Shown: positions 46,260-55,514 of the stretch, one piece after another
Position numbering within the stretch: the first letter of the stretch is position 1
How the letters are laid out: every line of letters starts with the position of its first letter
DNA from: Salinicola halimionae
GTDB lineage: Bacteria > Pseudomonadota > Gammaproteobacteria > Pseudomonadales > Halomonadaceae
Assembly (NCBI RefSeq): GCF_003206065.1
Contig: NZ_PZJQ01000003.1
Coordinates: forward strand, 74,099-138,098
Reading direction: 5' to 3'
DNA length: 64,000 nucleotides
Program-made: the position numbers and the translations under genes
Notes under the pieces: generated by a model
Database searches by the model: none
Told to the model about the DNA's origin: nothing
What the model saw: only the letters and a program-made list of their open reading frames with translations

Positions 46260-46463
46260 TTACGCGTAGGTGTTGATCTGCGTTCCTACCGTACCGGAGG
46301 CCGCCAACGCCGGTGAAGGCGCCACGGAAGACATCAGTTGCTCGATATGCGAGGCCTGTCCATCCAGGGACTTCTTCAACAGACTGTTCTGCGCTTCCTG
46401 GTTTTGATTGAAGTTCTGTAGCGCCAACGCGGTGCCGACGGCGGCATTGACTGCGGTATCCAT
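46260..46463 (-). CDS. YjfB-like putative motility protein
   Basis: 67-residue protein resembling the small YjfB family, named from a Bacillus protein in the SigD motility regulon; function unknown. Amphipathic helices ('QEAQNSLLKKSLDGQASHIEQLM') are followed by a flexible tail ending 'GTVGTQINTYA'. Upstream reading has GAG-rich spacing before the ATG. No flagellar genes lie nearby, so the motility link is only by family name. Confidence 0.7.
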   Translation of the reverse strand: MDTAVNAAVGTALALQNFNQNQEAQNSLLKKSLDGQASHIEQLMSSVAPSPALAASGTVGTQINTYA

Positions 46464-46711
46464 CGCAAACTCCTTGAGTTGAAGAAAGGTCTTCCATCTA
46501 TCAGTCTTACGGTTTTTCGATCTTTCGGTCCATCCACCCGGCTATCGGCCGATCCGCTCATCAACTTTAGCCATCGGTGATAGAGTCGATTTGGGTCAGA
46601 AGTCAGTCGCTATTGCCTCGGAATGCGCTCGGCTATCGCCCACGCTAGCTCGTTCGACGCCAAACCGGACGTTGCCCTGTCAGCCAGTTGCCTATTCACC
46701 AAGGAAGACCA

Positions 46712-47320
46712 ATGTCCAAACTCTCGATGACGACCGCGCTCGCGCTGTCGACTCTGGCCACCTTGAGCGGCTGTCAGCAGCGCGATGCTTCGCCGGTGGA
46801 CACCAGCGCTCACAGGGACACATTCCACGCAGCAGATCATCCGCTGAGCGTAAAGTATGACGCCTCGTTGGTTCGCGTCGATGGCAAGCTTTCCAGCTAT
46901 TTCGACGACGGTGGCTGGCAACTGGCGGATGACGCACCCGGCGAGCGATTGATCCTGTTGAAGTTGCCCGAGTCCGACGAGATCACCACGGCGCTATGGC
47001 GCCTCGGGGCGAGCAAAGACGCGGCTGCCGTCGACCACTGTCTGAACCTGCCAGCCAACGCGCAAGCGATGTCATCGAAAGTGACCATTGCCGGGGAAGC
47101 CTTTACTGGCTTCACGCTTGGCGATGCCGGAATGAGCCACTTCCAGAACGCGGAGGGCTATCGCGCCGTGGTCGATGGCAGCTGCTACGCCATCGATCTC
47201 ATCGTTCAGGGCACCAGCGGTGAAGTTTACGACCCGCCGCGCCAGCCACCGTTTTCCCGGGAAGATGCCATGGATCGATTGCACTCGGTCAATGACGGCG
47301 TGTCGTTCTACCGCGAGTGA
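46712..47320 (+). CDS. Hypothetical lipoprotein
   Basis: 202-residue protein of unknown function. A lipoprotein signal peptide is evident: basic start, hydrophobic stretch and lipobox 'LSGC' with Cys21, so the mature protein is probably lipid-anchored. The rest contains a 'LILLKLP' strand and two further cysteines that could form a disulfide. AAGGAAG six bases before the ATG at 46712 sets the start. I do not recognise a domain. Confidence 0.78.
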   Translation: MSKLSMTTALALSTLATLSGCQQRDASPVDTSAHRDTFHAADHPLSVKYDASLVRVDGKLSSYFDDGGWQLADDAPGERLILLKLPESDEITTALWRLGASKDAAAVDHCLNLPANAQAMSSKVTIAGEAFTGFTLGDAGMSHFQNAEGYRAVVDGSCYAIDLIVQGTSGEVYDPPRQPPFSREDAMDRLHSVNDGVSFYRE

Positions 47321-47510
47321 TACTCATGGGGAGTTGAATGTCGTAAGTCGCCGGCCATCATTTCAAGGTACGGGGGAGTATCCGCCCTATTTCGTATCGC
47401 CTGCTTGAGCATCCGCTGCCCCGGTTGAGAGTAGCGCCTTGCGGCCGCAGGACACCGCCATGGAGCGGCTGCTAAACTGCGGCGGCTCGTCCCAAGGATT
47501 GGATCATCAT

Positions 47511-48359
47511 ATGAAATATATCGGAGCCCACGTCAGTGCCGCGGGTGGTGTCGATCAGGCCGTTAGCCGCGCCACCGAAATCGGCGCCAACGCCTTTGCG
47601 CTGTTCACCAAGAATCAGCGCCAATGGAAAGCCAAGCCGCTCGAGGAAACCACGGTCGAGGCATTCAAGACGGCCTGCCGCGAGCAGGGGTTCGGCCCTG
47701 CCCAGATTCTTCCCCATGACAGTTACCTGATCAACCTCGGCCACCCCGAAGCCGAGGCCTTGGCAAAGTCTCGTGCCGCTTTTCTCGATGAGTGCCAGCG
47801 TTGCGAACAGCTGGGACTGACGCTGCTCAATTTTCACCCCGGCAGTCATCTCAAGAAGATCAGCGAACCCGACTGCCTGGCACGAATCGCGGAGTCGATC
47901 AACGAGACCCACGCCGCCACTCGGTCCGTGGTCGCCGTGATCGAGAATACTGCCGGGCAAGGTTCCAACCTCGGTTTTCGTTTCGAACAACTGGCCGCGA
48001 TCATCGAGCAGGTGGACGACAAGGATCGCGTCGGCGCCTGCATCGATACCTGCCACGCGTTCGCCGCCGGCTATGATCTGCGCACCGAGGCGGACGCCAT
48101 CGCCATGCTCGATGTCTTCGAGAACGTCGTTGGTGTTAAGTACTTACGCGGCATGCATTTGAACGATGCCAAGAGCGAGTTCAGCAGCCGCGTTGATCGC
48201 CATCACAGCCTCGGCAAGGGCAATATTGGCTTACCAAGCTTCGCCGCGCTGATGCGTGATCCTCGCACCGATGGCATTCCGCTGATACTGGAAACCGTCG
48301 AGCCGGCCATCTGGCCCGAAGAGATCCAATGGCTGCGCGATCAGCAGCACGCTGGTTGA
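47511..48359 (+). CDS. nfo: Endonuclease IV (deoxyribonuclease IV)
   Basis: Zinc-dependent AP endonuclease that nicks DNA 5' of abasic sites in base-excision repair. The N terminus '[18 protein letters not shown]' matches E. coli Nfo exactly in style and fixes the start at 47511; metal-binding blocks 'LNFHPGSHL', '[11 protein letters not shown]', '[15 protein letters not shown]', 'HLNDAKSE' and 'ILETVE' are complete. 282 residues. Stands alone. Confidence 0.96.
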   Translation: MKYIGAHVSAAGGVDQAVSRATEIGANAFALFTKNQRQWKAKPLEETTVEAFKTACREQGFGPAQILPHDSYLINLGHPEAEALAKSRAAFLDECQRCEQLGLTLLNFHPGSHLKKISEPDCLARIAESINETHAATRSVVAVIENTAGQGSNLGFRFEQLAAIIEQVDDKDRVGACIDTCHAFAAGYDLRTEADAIAMLDVFENVVGVKYLRGMHLNDAKSEFSSRVDRHHSLGKGNIGLPSFAALMRDPRTDGIPLILETVEPAIWPEEIQWLRDQQHAG

Positions 48360-48423
48360 TCTTCTATACCCGAGACCCGAATCGGGCTCATTACACCACT
48401 ACGCCCCAAGGAACCTGCTCGAC

Positions 48424-48711
48424 ATGGATGGATTCTTCAACTGGCTCGGCGAAGCGATCGGCAACGTCATTCGCGCTGTGATCAACGGTCTACACGCTGT
48501 CTTTGGCAATCTTTGGCAGGCAGCCGACGGCTTCGTCGACGGGTTGACCGGCTCGCTCGGCATCAGCGATTCGGTCTTTAGTATCGCCGTACTGGTGATC
48601 GGCGTGTTGTTGCTGATCAGCGGCATCCGCTCGCTGATTCGAGGCGGAGTCATTGGCGGCATCGTCTGGCTGTTGCTGGGGCTGCTGATTCTGAGTTGGC
48701 TGATTCGCTGA
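48424..48711 (+). CDS. Small membrane protein of unknown function
   Basis: 95 residues, ending in two hydrophobic segments ('SIAVLVIGVLLLISGI' and 'GIVWLLLGLLILSWLI') separated by a short basic loop, with an amphipathic N-terminal half. Follows nfo by 64 bases in the same direction, with an imperfect GAGACCCGA hairpin between them. No family recognised. The clear start region and membrane pattern support a real gene. Confidence 0.6.
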   Translation: MDGFFNWLGEAIGNVIRAVINGLHAVFGNLWQAADGFVDGLTGSLGISDSVFSIAVLVIGVLLLISGIRSLIRGGVIGGIVWLLLGLLILSWLIR

Positions 48712-48848
48712 GCCAGGCACCTGTCTCTTGAGGTCAATCGGCGAAAACGCATGCCTATTCCTGTCAGACCCACCCCGTGCCCTTGTCATACGCCCTTCCG
48801 TCTACCACCTTGAGGTCGCAAGGTCACATTGATTGGTGACGGGCCGAG

Positions 48849-49020
48849 GATCAATGCTGCCGAACTCGACTTCGGCGAAATCCACGTCAATCGGGGCGGC
48901 GGCGAGTCAGTCCAGGGCTTCCACAAAGACTATCGCAACAGCGGCCTCGGCGGCGAAGACGGCAAGTACGGGTTCGAGGCCTACGTCGAGAGCAAGACCA
49001 TGTACATGCAACATTCCTGA
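48849..49020 (+). pseudogene. 3' remnant of an AldA-type aldehyde dehydrogenase
   Basis: The frame encodes 'INAAELDFGEIHVNR', 'QGFHKDYRNSGLGGEDGKYG' and 'EAYVESKTMYM', which align with the last 55 or so residues of lactaldehyde/glycolaldehyde dehydrogenase AldA (E. coli 'ELKFGETYINR...QGFHAGWRKSGIGGADGKHGLHEYLQT'). The catalytic and NAD domains are absent: a stop codon (48811) closes the frame shortly upstream and the preceding 100 bases show no homology. No ribosome site or plausible start, so a decayed gene fragment. Confidence 0.82.
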
Positions 49021-49061
49021 CGCCCGATCGAGTCGCCCACGTTTTACCTGACCTTTCCCGG

Positions 49062-49088
49062 CAACGGGCCGCCAATGGCGGCCCGTTG
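49062..49088. other. Perfect 12-bp hairpin between the aldehyde dehydrogenase remnant and an MFS gene
   Basis: CAACGGGCCGCC / GGCGGCCCGTTG with an AAT loop. No T tract. Lies 11 bases after the stop of the minus-strand MFS gene and 42 bases after the remnant; probably the former terminator hairpin of the lost gene or a stabilising stem for the MFS mRNA. Confidence 0.6.
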
Positions 49089-49098
49089 TCGTTAACGG

Positions 49099-50298
49099 CT
49101 ATCGCCGACTCAACGATGGCAGCACTTGGTCGCGATAGAACCACAGGATGAACACCCCGGTGGCGACCATGACGAGCGCCACGGCCAGCAGGATCGAACC
49201 CGTCGCCAGAAAACCGGCCGTCGCGCTCACGATCAACCCACCCAGCGGCTGGGTGAGATTGTTGAGCATCACCACCAGTCCGGTCGTCTTGCCGAAGTCT
49301 TCCGGCGGGATGACCCGACGGCGCAGGCTGCGAATCGACACGCTGAACATTTTGTCGAAGCCGATCACCAGCAGGAATCCGAGGGCGTAGAGCGACGAAA
49401 ACGCGGTCACGCTCGCCATCAGCCCGCCCAGCGCCATGACCGCATAGGCCAACAGCCCCAGCCGGTCCGCCGGTATCACCGACCTTGCCGTGAACAGCAA
49501 CACCAAAACCGTGGCCAGCGCACCGCCGGCCTGCAACACGCCATAGTAGATTTCGCCATGCTTCTGAACGCCTGTGACAACGGCGGGCGCCGTTGCCAAT
49601 AGCGTTCCCAGCAGCAGATTGACGGCCATCGCCAGTCCGATCGAGGCCAGCAAGGCGGGACTGGTACGCAGATGGCGGCCGGCAATCAGCAGCGCCCGAT
49701 ACCCGTTGGCCGACGTCGATTGCGGCACAGGAAGATCGGGCCGAACCCGACGCTGCCAGCACCATACGGCAACATCACTCAACGCGAATCCGAGTGCGAT
49801 GAAGACCACCACGGCTTCCCACTCGATTTGCGCCAGTAGCGTCGCCGCGACCAACGGGCCAAGCACCGTGCCCACTTGATCGAATAGCTGGGCATGGGAG
49901 ACGAGTCGCTCGTAGCGCGCCGAGCCGAAGGCCTGCACCAGCAGCATTTCACGCGCCATCACACCTTGGGTCGAAAGCACGCCGACCAGCGCCGACAGGC
50001 CGATCAACCACGCCACGTGGGGCAACGCCAGATATCCCAGGATTGCGACCCCGCACGTTGCCATGCGCCAGCGTTGACTCAGCCGGAGCAGTCGGTCGTT
50101 ACGATGACGATCGCAAAGCTGACCGCATACCGGAAACGCCAGAAAACGTGGCAATGTCTCGAAAAAAAAGGCCAGACCCGACCAGGCTACGCTATCGGTC
50201 AATTGATAGATGACCAGCGGCACCAGAAACAGCAGCATCTGATCCGCCAGCCGCGACAACAGCAGCGACACGAAAAAGTGGCGATTGGGAAACCTCAT
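49099..50298 (-). CDS. MFS transporter (putative efflux)
   Basis: 399-residue, 12-helix major facilitator protein. The N-terminal 'SLLLSRLADQMLLFLVPLVIYQLT' and 'PVCGQLCDRHRNDRLLRLSQ' (loop 2-3 motif) resemble the EntS/MFS_3-type exporters. It is 53 bases downstream of the LysR gene in the same orientation and could be its target or co-transcribed. Substrate unknown. Confidence 0.85.
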   Translation of the reverse strand: MRFPNRHFFVSLLLSRLADQMLLFLVPLVIYQLTDSVAWSGLAFFFETLPRFLAFPVCGQLCDRHRNDRLLRLSQRWRMATCGVAILGYLALPHVAWLIGLSALVGVLSTQGVMAREMLLVQAFGSARYERLVSHAQLFDQVGTVLGPLVAATLLAQIEWEAVVVFIALGFALSDVAVWCWQRRVRPDLPVPQSTSANGYRALLIAGRHLRTSPALLASIGLAMAVNLLLGTLLATAPAVVTGVQKHGEIYYGVLQAGGALATVLVLLFTARSVIPADRLGLLAYAVMALGGLMASVTAFSSLYALGFLLVIGFDKMFSVSIRSLRRRVIPPEDFGKTTGLVVMLNNLTQPLGGLIVSATAGFLATGSILLAVALVMVATGVFILWFYRDQVLPSLSRR

Positions 50299-50350
50299 CT
50301 TAACCGCTCCCTTGCCTGCCTGATCGGGACTGTGAAAGGGTCATCAATTA

Positions 50351-51232
50351 TCAGCCGAAGTCCGTTCCCGACAGGTGACCCAAGAACTGATCAAACGCGG
50401 GTGTTCCGTAGCCTTTCCGCCAGGTTACCTGAGTCTTCACTCTGCGCAGCGGTGTACTGATAAGGGTCTCGGGTATTTTCATGGTCCCGAGTACACTCTC
50501 CGGCAGCACCGTGACGCAGCGGCCGGTGCTGGCGAGTGCCACCATCACGTGATACGAGGATGTTTCCTGGATCGTCCAGTCGTCGCTCTCCGGTATGTTC
50601 AAGGTCTCTTCCGCGATGCGCCGGTAGGTGCATCCCGGCGGAAAGGCCGCCAGCGTTCTTACCGTCGAGTCCTGCTGGTCGGCAATCCCTCTCGGCGACA
50701 GCAGTACCAGCGACTCCTCCCAAGCGTCCTGGAAGACCAGGTCGAGAACTTCCAGCCGATCAGATAGCGCACTGTCGAGAAAAGACGGCGGGATCGCCAG
50801 AAATGCGCAGTCGAGCCTCCCCGAGCGGACGTCGTCCATCAGCTTCATCGAAGGCCCGGTACCGAGCTCCAGACGCACCGCGGGAAACGCCGTGTTGAAG
50901 CTGGCCAGGAAATCCGGCAGGCGGCTGGCCGCGGTGGCTTCCATGCTGCCGATTCGTATCGTGCCGGGTGTTCGCCCGCCCGATACCACGTGCATGGACT
51001 CGGCCCGCAGAGAGAGGAGCTTCGCGGCATAATCGAGAAAGGCCTCTCCCGCGTGCGACAGCGAGATGCGCTTGCCGGTGCGCACCAGCAGCTCGGCACC
51101 GAGATTCGCTTCGAGCTTCTGCAGCTTGGTCGTCACGTTCGAGGGACTCTTGCCCAACCTTCTCGCCGCGCCGGTCACGCTCAGCTCTTCGGCGACGCAG
51201 ACGAATATTCTGAGCGATTCGAAATCATCCAT
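50351..51232 (-). CDS. LysR family transcriptional regulator
   Basis: 293 residues: N-terminal winged helix ('LSVTGAARRLGKSPSNVTTKLQKLEANLGAELL', about residues 16-50) and a C-terminal two-lobed effector domain ('GTIRIGSMEATAASRLPDFL', 'GCTYRRIAEE'). The start at 51232 is set by GGAG eight bases upstream. It is placed 39 bases after a PPOX-type gene on the same strand, and an AT-rich inverted repeat (51793-51810) upstream of that gene is a candidate binding site. Confidence 0.9.
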   Translation of the reverse strand: MDDFESLRIFVCVAEELSVTGAARRLGKSPSNVTTKLQKLEANLGAELLVRTGKRISLSHAGEAFLDYAAKLLSLRAESMHVVSGGRTPGTIRIGSMEATAASRLPDFLASFNTAFPAVRLELGTGPSMKLMDDVRSGRLDCAFLAIPPSFLDSALSDRLEVLDLVFQDAWEESLVLLSPRGIADQQDSTVRTLAAFPPGCTYRRIAEETLNIPESDDWTIQETSSYHVMVALASTGRCVTVLPESVLGTMKIPETLISTPLRRVKTQVTWRKGYGTPAFDQFLGHLSGTDFG

Positions 51233-51271
51233 GGCGCCCACTCCGCCAAGCCGGGTGTCGATTCTCGGCCA

Positions 51272-51763
51272 TCATTTCAGCGCGGCCCTGATGGCTTCGA
51301 GAGAGACTTCCGTTCTCATCTTGAGCGTGTCCGGCGCCAGCTCTTTCTCCGACAGGCTGTTCAGCCAGGCCAGCTTCGGCGTGGCGCGGTAGAAACGCTT
51401 GATGCCATCGCCCATAAAACCGCTCAGATCGACCGTTTCATCGGGATACAGCAGACCGAACGCCTTCTCGGCCTCGTCGGCGTTCGTGACTTCGCCTGCC
51501 TCACACTGCAGGTAAACACAGCGCAGATTGTTCGTCCCTCTGGCTCGGGTCGAGTCGTAGAACGTGATGAAAGCGCGAGGATTGGCCGCAATGTTGCGGG
51601 AATGCACGGCCTGCGCCCATGACGACCAGTAGAACGTCAATGCCGAATCGGGTATGGCCGTCGCTGGCGTATTCCAGGGCACGTCGTCCTGGGCAGTCGC
51701 GATATTCGCGTAGAGACAATGAGCCAATATATCGGCGCTACGCTCGGCAAGATCGATAGACAT
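51272..51763 (-). CDS. Pyridoxamine 5'-phosphate oxidase-like (split barrel) protein
   Basis: 163-residue FMN-binding split-barrel protein of the PPOX superfamily: 'HCLYANIATAQDDVPWNTPATAIP', 'HSRNIAANPRAFITFYDS' are typical of small flavin-binding members of unknown substrate. GGAGG nine bases before the ATG at 51763 sets the start. Followed closely by the LysR gene, suggesting an operon, possibly a flavin-dependent reductase or stress protein under its own regulator. Confidence 0.82.
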   Translation of the reverse strand: MSIDLAERSADILAHCLYANIATAQDDVPWNTPATAIPDSALTFYWSSWAQAVHSRNIAANPRAFITFYDSTRARGTNNLRCVYLQCEAGEVTNADEAEKAFGLLYPDETVDLSGFMGDGIKRFYRATPKLAWLNSLSEKELAPDTLKMRTEVSLEAIRAALK

Positions 51764-51792
51764 CGTGGCAAACCTCCATTTCAATTTAAAGA

Positions 51793-51810
51793 ATGAAAAT
51801 AACTTTTCAT
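51793..51810. promoter_or_regulatory. AT-rich inverted repeat, candidate LysR operator
   Basis: ATGAAAA-TAAC-TTTTCAT is a perfect 7-bp inverted repeat 30 bases upstream of the PPOX gene start. Its symmetry and AT content suit a LysR-type site; it could also be part of the promoter. Confidence 0.45.
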
Positions 51811-51922
51811 TTCCAAATAGAGAATATCATGTACGCATTGGAACTCAAGTCAAAGGCATCGCGCCATCGATGGGCGATTCGCCGCCACGTAGTTCGAATG
51901 CACACGGACGCTTCGAAGCCAT

Positions 51923-51949
51923 AAAAAAGGCCGCTACGGAGAGCGGCCT
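51923..51949 (-). terminator. Rho-independent terminator of pepN
   Basis: AGGCCGCT / AGCGGCCT stem with a minus-strand run of T, 41 bases after the pepN stop. Confidence 0.92.
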
Positions 51950-51989
51950 CGATTCTTCTGACGGAACAGTCCTGTGCGTTACGGCGCGA

Positions 51990-54653
51990 TCATGCGTCCG
52001 CCAGCGCGCGTTCGACCATCTCGAACACGTTGGGCGAAAGCTTCTCCGCGCGGATACGTTCGAGTTCGGCTTTCATCAACGCCTGACGCTGCTCGTCGAA
52101 GCGCTGCCAGCGTGTCAGCGGTGTGATGATGCGCGCGGCGATTTCAGGGTTGAGCCGGTTGAGTTCGATCACCACGTCCGCCAGCAGCTTGTAGCCCTCG
52201 CCGTCGAGACGATGAAAGTTGATCCGATTCTGGGCGAATGCGCCGATCAGTGCCCGTACCTTGTTGGGGTTCTTCATCGAGAACAGCGGATGCCCCATCA
52301 GGAAGCGCACGCGCTCCAGCACATCGGCCTGCGGCCGGGTCACCTGAATCGTGAACCACTGATCCATGACCAGCGGATCGTGAGCCCACTTCTCGCCGAA
52401 CGCCTTGAGCGCCGGTTCGGCCAGATCGGTCCGATCGCTGTGCGCCAGCAACGTCAGCGCGGCGCGCACATCGGTCATGTTGGCGCTCTGCTCCAACTGA
52501 TGCTGAGTCAGGCTGACGGCCTCGTCGTTCTCGATGCTCATCAGATAGGCCAAGGCAACGTTCTTGAGACGACGCTGGGCGATCTGCTCCGGGGTCGGCG
52601 CGTAGGGCTCGTCGCTTAGATTGTCGCGATAGACAGCGAGAAAATCGTCGCGCAGCTGCCAAGCCAGCGACTGACGCACGAATTCCCGCGCCGCGTGGAT
52701 CGCATCGACATCGACCACCGGCTGCTGTTCGGCGATATACGCCTCCGACGGCAGCGTCAGCATTTCCGCCAGCACTGCCTTGTCGTCGCCGGGCTCGTTG
52801 AGCAAACTGCGATAGGCTTCGATCAGGCGGCTATCCATCACCTTTTCGACGCCGTTACGATGCGCGGCAATCAGGTCATCCAGTGCCAGCAGGGTGAGGC
52901 GCTGGCCCGCATCCCAGCGGTTGAAGCCGTCGGAATCATGCGTCAGCAGAAACGCCAGTTCCTCGCGCGAATAGGGATAGCGCAACTTCACTGGCGCGGA
53001 AAAACCGCGCAGCAGCGAGGGCACCGGTGCTTCTTCGACGTCAGTGAAGACGAAAGTCTGCTCTGCCTGGCGCAAATGCAGCACGCCATCCTTGCCCAGC
53101 TTTTCCGGGCCGTTATCGCCGTTCAGCGTGAGCGTCAGATCGTGACCGGACTTGGTTCCGACCAGGCCCAGGCGGACCGGAATGTGCAGTGGAAGCTTCT
53201 CGGTCTGGCCCGGGGTCGCCGGCGTGCGCTGCGACAGGCGCAGGTGATAGTTACCCGTAGCGTAATCGTACTCGCCGTGGGCATCGATCTCAGGCGTCCC
53301 CGCCTGGGAGTACCATCGCATGAACTGATCGAGATCCAGCCCGGAGACTTCAGCCATGCAGGTAACGAAATCCTCGATCGTCACCGCCTGACCGTCGAAG
53401 CGCTCGAAGTAGAGGTCGCTGCCGCGGCGAAAATCTTCCCAGCCCAGCAGATGACGCAGCATTCGCACGACCTCGGCACCCTTCTCGTAGATGGTCAGGG
53501 TATAGAAATTGGAGATCTCGATGTAATGATCGGGACGAATCGGGTGCGCGGTCGGGCCGGCGTCTTCGGCGAACTGCGCGGTCCGGAAGAACGAGACGTC
53601 CTCGATCCGTTTGACCGGCGCCGAATTGGCGTCGGCGGAGAAGGTCTGGTCGCGGAAGACCGTGAAACCTTCCTTCAGCGAAAGCTGGAACCAGTCACGG
53701 CAGGTGACGCGATTGCCCGACCAGTTATGGAAATATTCATGAGCGACGATACTCTCGACCCGCTGGAAGGTCGCATCGTTGGCGGTCTGCGGATGGGTCA
53801 GTACGGCCGCGGAGTTAAAGATGTTGAGCCCTTTGTTCTCCATCGCGCCCATATTGAAGTCGTTGACGGCGACGATCATGAATCGATCGAGATCGTACTC
53901 GCGACCGTAGGTCTCTTCGTCCCACTCCATCGAGCGCTTGAGCGAGGCCATTGCGTGCTCGGTCTTGTCGAGATTTTCGGCCTCGACCCAGATCTGCAGC
54001 AGGACTTCATGGCCGCTCGTGGTGGTGTGGTGATCTTCGACTTTCTCGAGGCTACCGGCGACCAGCGCGAACAGATAGCTGGGCTTCGGGTGCGGGTCTT
54101 CCCAGGTCACGAAGTGGCGACCGTTGGGCAGCTCGCCCTGCTCCACCGGGTTGCCGTTGGAGAGCAGCACCGGTAACGAGTCGCGATCACCGATCAGCGT
54201 CGTCGAGAACGTTGCCATCACGTCCGGACGATCGGGATAAAAGGTGATTCGGCGGAAACCTTCCGGCTCGCACTGCGTGCAGAACATCCCGTTGGAACGA
54301 TAGAGACCCTCTAACGCGGTATTGGCGTCGGGGTCGATCTCGACTTCGGTATCGAGCAAAAAACGCTCCGGCACCGTGGAAACGATCAACTTGTCATCGC
54401 CAACTTCGAACTCTCCGGCCTCCAACGTCCGGCCGTCGACCGCGATGCTGATCAGCTTGACCTGCTCGCCGGCCAGTTCCAGCGGTAGGCTGGTTTCAGC
54501 GTCATCGGGCTCGCGATCGGGATGGCGTTCCACATGCAAGCGCGCCTTGACCCGGGTTGCGGACGGCGAGAGATCAAAGGTGAGCTCGGTATGCGTGACG
54601 CGGTACGCCGGCGGCAGATAATCCTTGAGATAGGTCGCTTGCATCTCAGACAT
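51990..54653 (-). CDS. pepN: Aminopeptidase N
   Basis: Cytoplasmic M1-family zinc metallopeptidase that removes N-terminal residues from peptides during protein turnover. 'GAMENKGLN' exopeptidase motif near residue 266, zinc site 'HEYFHNWSGNRVTCRDWFQLSLKEG' near 305 (HExxH plus downstream Glu), and a C-terminal helical domain ('PLFSMKNPNKVRALIGAFAQNRINFH'). 887 residues matches the proteobacterial enzyme. AAGGAG lies before the ATG. A two-copy 13-bp repeat lies about 30 bases upstream. Confidence 0.97.
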   Translation of the reverse strand: MSEMQATYLKDYLPPAYRVTHTELTFDLSPSATRVKARLHVERHPDREPDDAETSLPLELAGEQVKLISIAVDGRTLEAGEFEVGDDKLIVSTVPERFLLDTEVEIDPDANTALEGLYRSNGMFCTQCEPEGFRRITFYPDRPDVMATFSTTLIGDRDSLPVLLSNGNPVEQGELPNGRHFVTWEDPHPKPSYLFALVAGSLEKVEDHHTTTSGHEVLLQIWVEAENLDKTEHAMASLKRSMEWDEETYGREYDLDRFMIVAVNDFNMGAMENKGLNIFNSAAVLTHPQTANDATFQRVESIVAHEYFHNWSGNRVTCRDWFQLSLKEGFTVFRDQTFSADANSAPVKRIEDVSFFRTAQFAEDAGPTAHPIRPDHYIEISNFYTLTIYEKGAEVVRMLRHLLGWEDFRRGSDLYFERFDGQAVTIEDFVTCMAEVSGLDLDQFMRWYSQAGTPEIDAHGEYDYATGNYHLRLSQRTPATPGQTEKLPLHIPVRLGLVGTKSGHDLTLTLNGDNGPEKLGKDGVLHLRQAEQTFVFTDVEEAPVPSLLRGFSAPVKLRYPYSREELAFLLTHDSDGFNRWDAGQRLTLLALDDLIAAHRNGVEKVMDSRLIEAYRSLLNEPGDDKAVLAEMLTLPSEAYIAEQQPVVDVDAIHAAREFVRQSLAWQLRDDFLAVYRDNLSDEPYAPTPEQIAQRRLKNVALAYLMSIENDEAVSLTQHQLEQSANMTDVRAALTLLAHSDRTDLAEPALKAFGEKWAHDPLVMDQWFTIQVTRPQADVLERVRFLMGHPLFSMKNPNKVRALIGAFAQNRINFHRLDGEGYKLLADVVIELNRLNPEIAARIITPLTRWQRFDEQRQALMKAELERIRAEKLSPNVFEMVERALADA

Positions 54654-54682
54654 GGCAACGCTCCTTGAAGAAAAAGGTAGGT

Positions 54683-54708
54683 CGAATCGGCAAAGCGAAT
54701 CGGAGAAC
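54683..54708 (-). repeat. 13-bp tandem repeat x2 upstream of pepN
   Basis: CGAATCGGCAAAG is followed directly by CGAATCGGAGAAC (plus strand orientation), 30 bases before the pepN ATG. Two copies only, so weaker than the other start-proximal arrays. Confidence 0.4.
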
Positions 54709-54880
54709 CGGATCCAGCCATTGAATCAGCCAGTCAGGCGGTAAAACGAATCCGTCGATATGCGTGCCGGTCGACGATCGGACACCATTCTACCCGTGGG
54801 ACCGGAACGATATCGAATCGATGTCGTGGCCCAGGAGTTCCGCAAACGCCATGCGCAGGGATAGCGATGGCCTCAAGGGA

Positions 54881-55291
54881 TCAACGACGCTCGGAGGCTT
54901 CTTCCGACCAGACGCCGCGCACCGGGCACTGCAGGCTGGGTAGCGGCCGAGTCACGATCCAGATCGCCAGCCCCGAAAGGCCGAGGATCAAGCCGATCTT
55001 GAGCGGCCAGTGGGGAACGGTGAAGGCGATGATCAGACATGAAACACTGAGCATGATCACGGCCATGATCTTGGCGTGCTTGGGGATGGCGCGCTCGCGC
55101 TCCCAGGATTGAATGGGCGGGCCGAAACGCGGGTGATTACGAATCCAGTTGGCGAACCGGGGCGAGCCCCTGGACGCGAGCCATACCGCCGCCAACATGA
55201 AACAGGTGGTCGGCATCACCGGCAGGAAAAGACCGATCACGCCCAGCGCAAAGCTGATGGCGGCCAAGGTGACATAAATGGCATTACGCAT
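54881..55291 (-). CDS. DUF454 (YbaN) family inner-membrane protein
   Basis: Small membrane protein of unknown function: 'GVIGLFLPVMPTTCFMLAAVWLASRGSPRFANWIRNHPRFG' is the DUF454 signature and three or four hydrophobic helices are visible. GGGG eight or nine bases before the ATG at 55291 favours that start (136 residues); ATG 55300 and GTG 55306 are alternatives. Lies between pepN and the divergent dioxygenase gene. Confidence 0.85.
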   Translation of the reverse strand: MRNAIYVTLAAISFALGVIGLFLPVMPTTCFMLAAVWLASRGSPRFANWIRNHPRFGPPIQSWERERAIPKHAKIMAVIMLSVSCLIIAFTVPHWPLKIGLILGLSGLAIWIVTRPLPSLQCPVRGVWSEEASERR

Positions 55292-55514
55292 GCCGGACAT
55301 CCCCACTACGGTGTGTCGATCGCGCCACCCGAAGAGGACGCTGGAACGGACAGTGTAAACCAGCCCTGGTCATCCGCTCCAATGTCCGGCCATGGAAAAC
55401 GCCAATGTTGACGATAGGGAAATCGACCATTCGCACGACGATGGCTAGCGCAGGGAGTCGATCGGCGTAGGCTTTCGATATCGTCAACGCCGTCTCATCG
55501 CAGGAGCGCCGACC

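Noticed and set aside
49062-49088. Standard terminator between the aldehyde dehydrogenase remnant and the MFS gene
   Set aside because: The stem is perfect but there is no T tract on either strand, so it is listed only as a hairpin.
52695-54176. 493-codon plus-strand frame opposite pepN
   Set aside because: Antisense to a fully conserved aminopeptidase; composition and lack of motifs mark it as a shadow.
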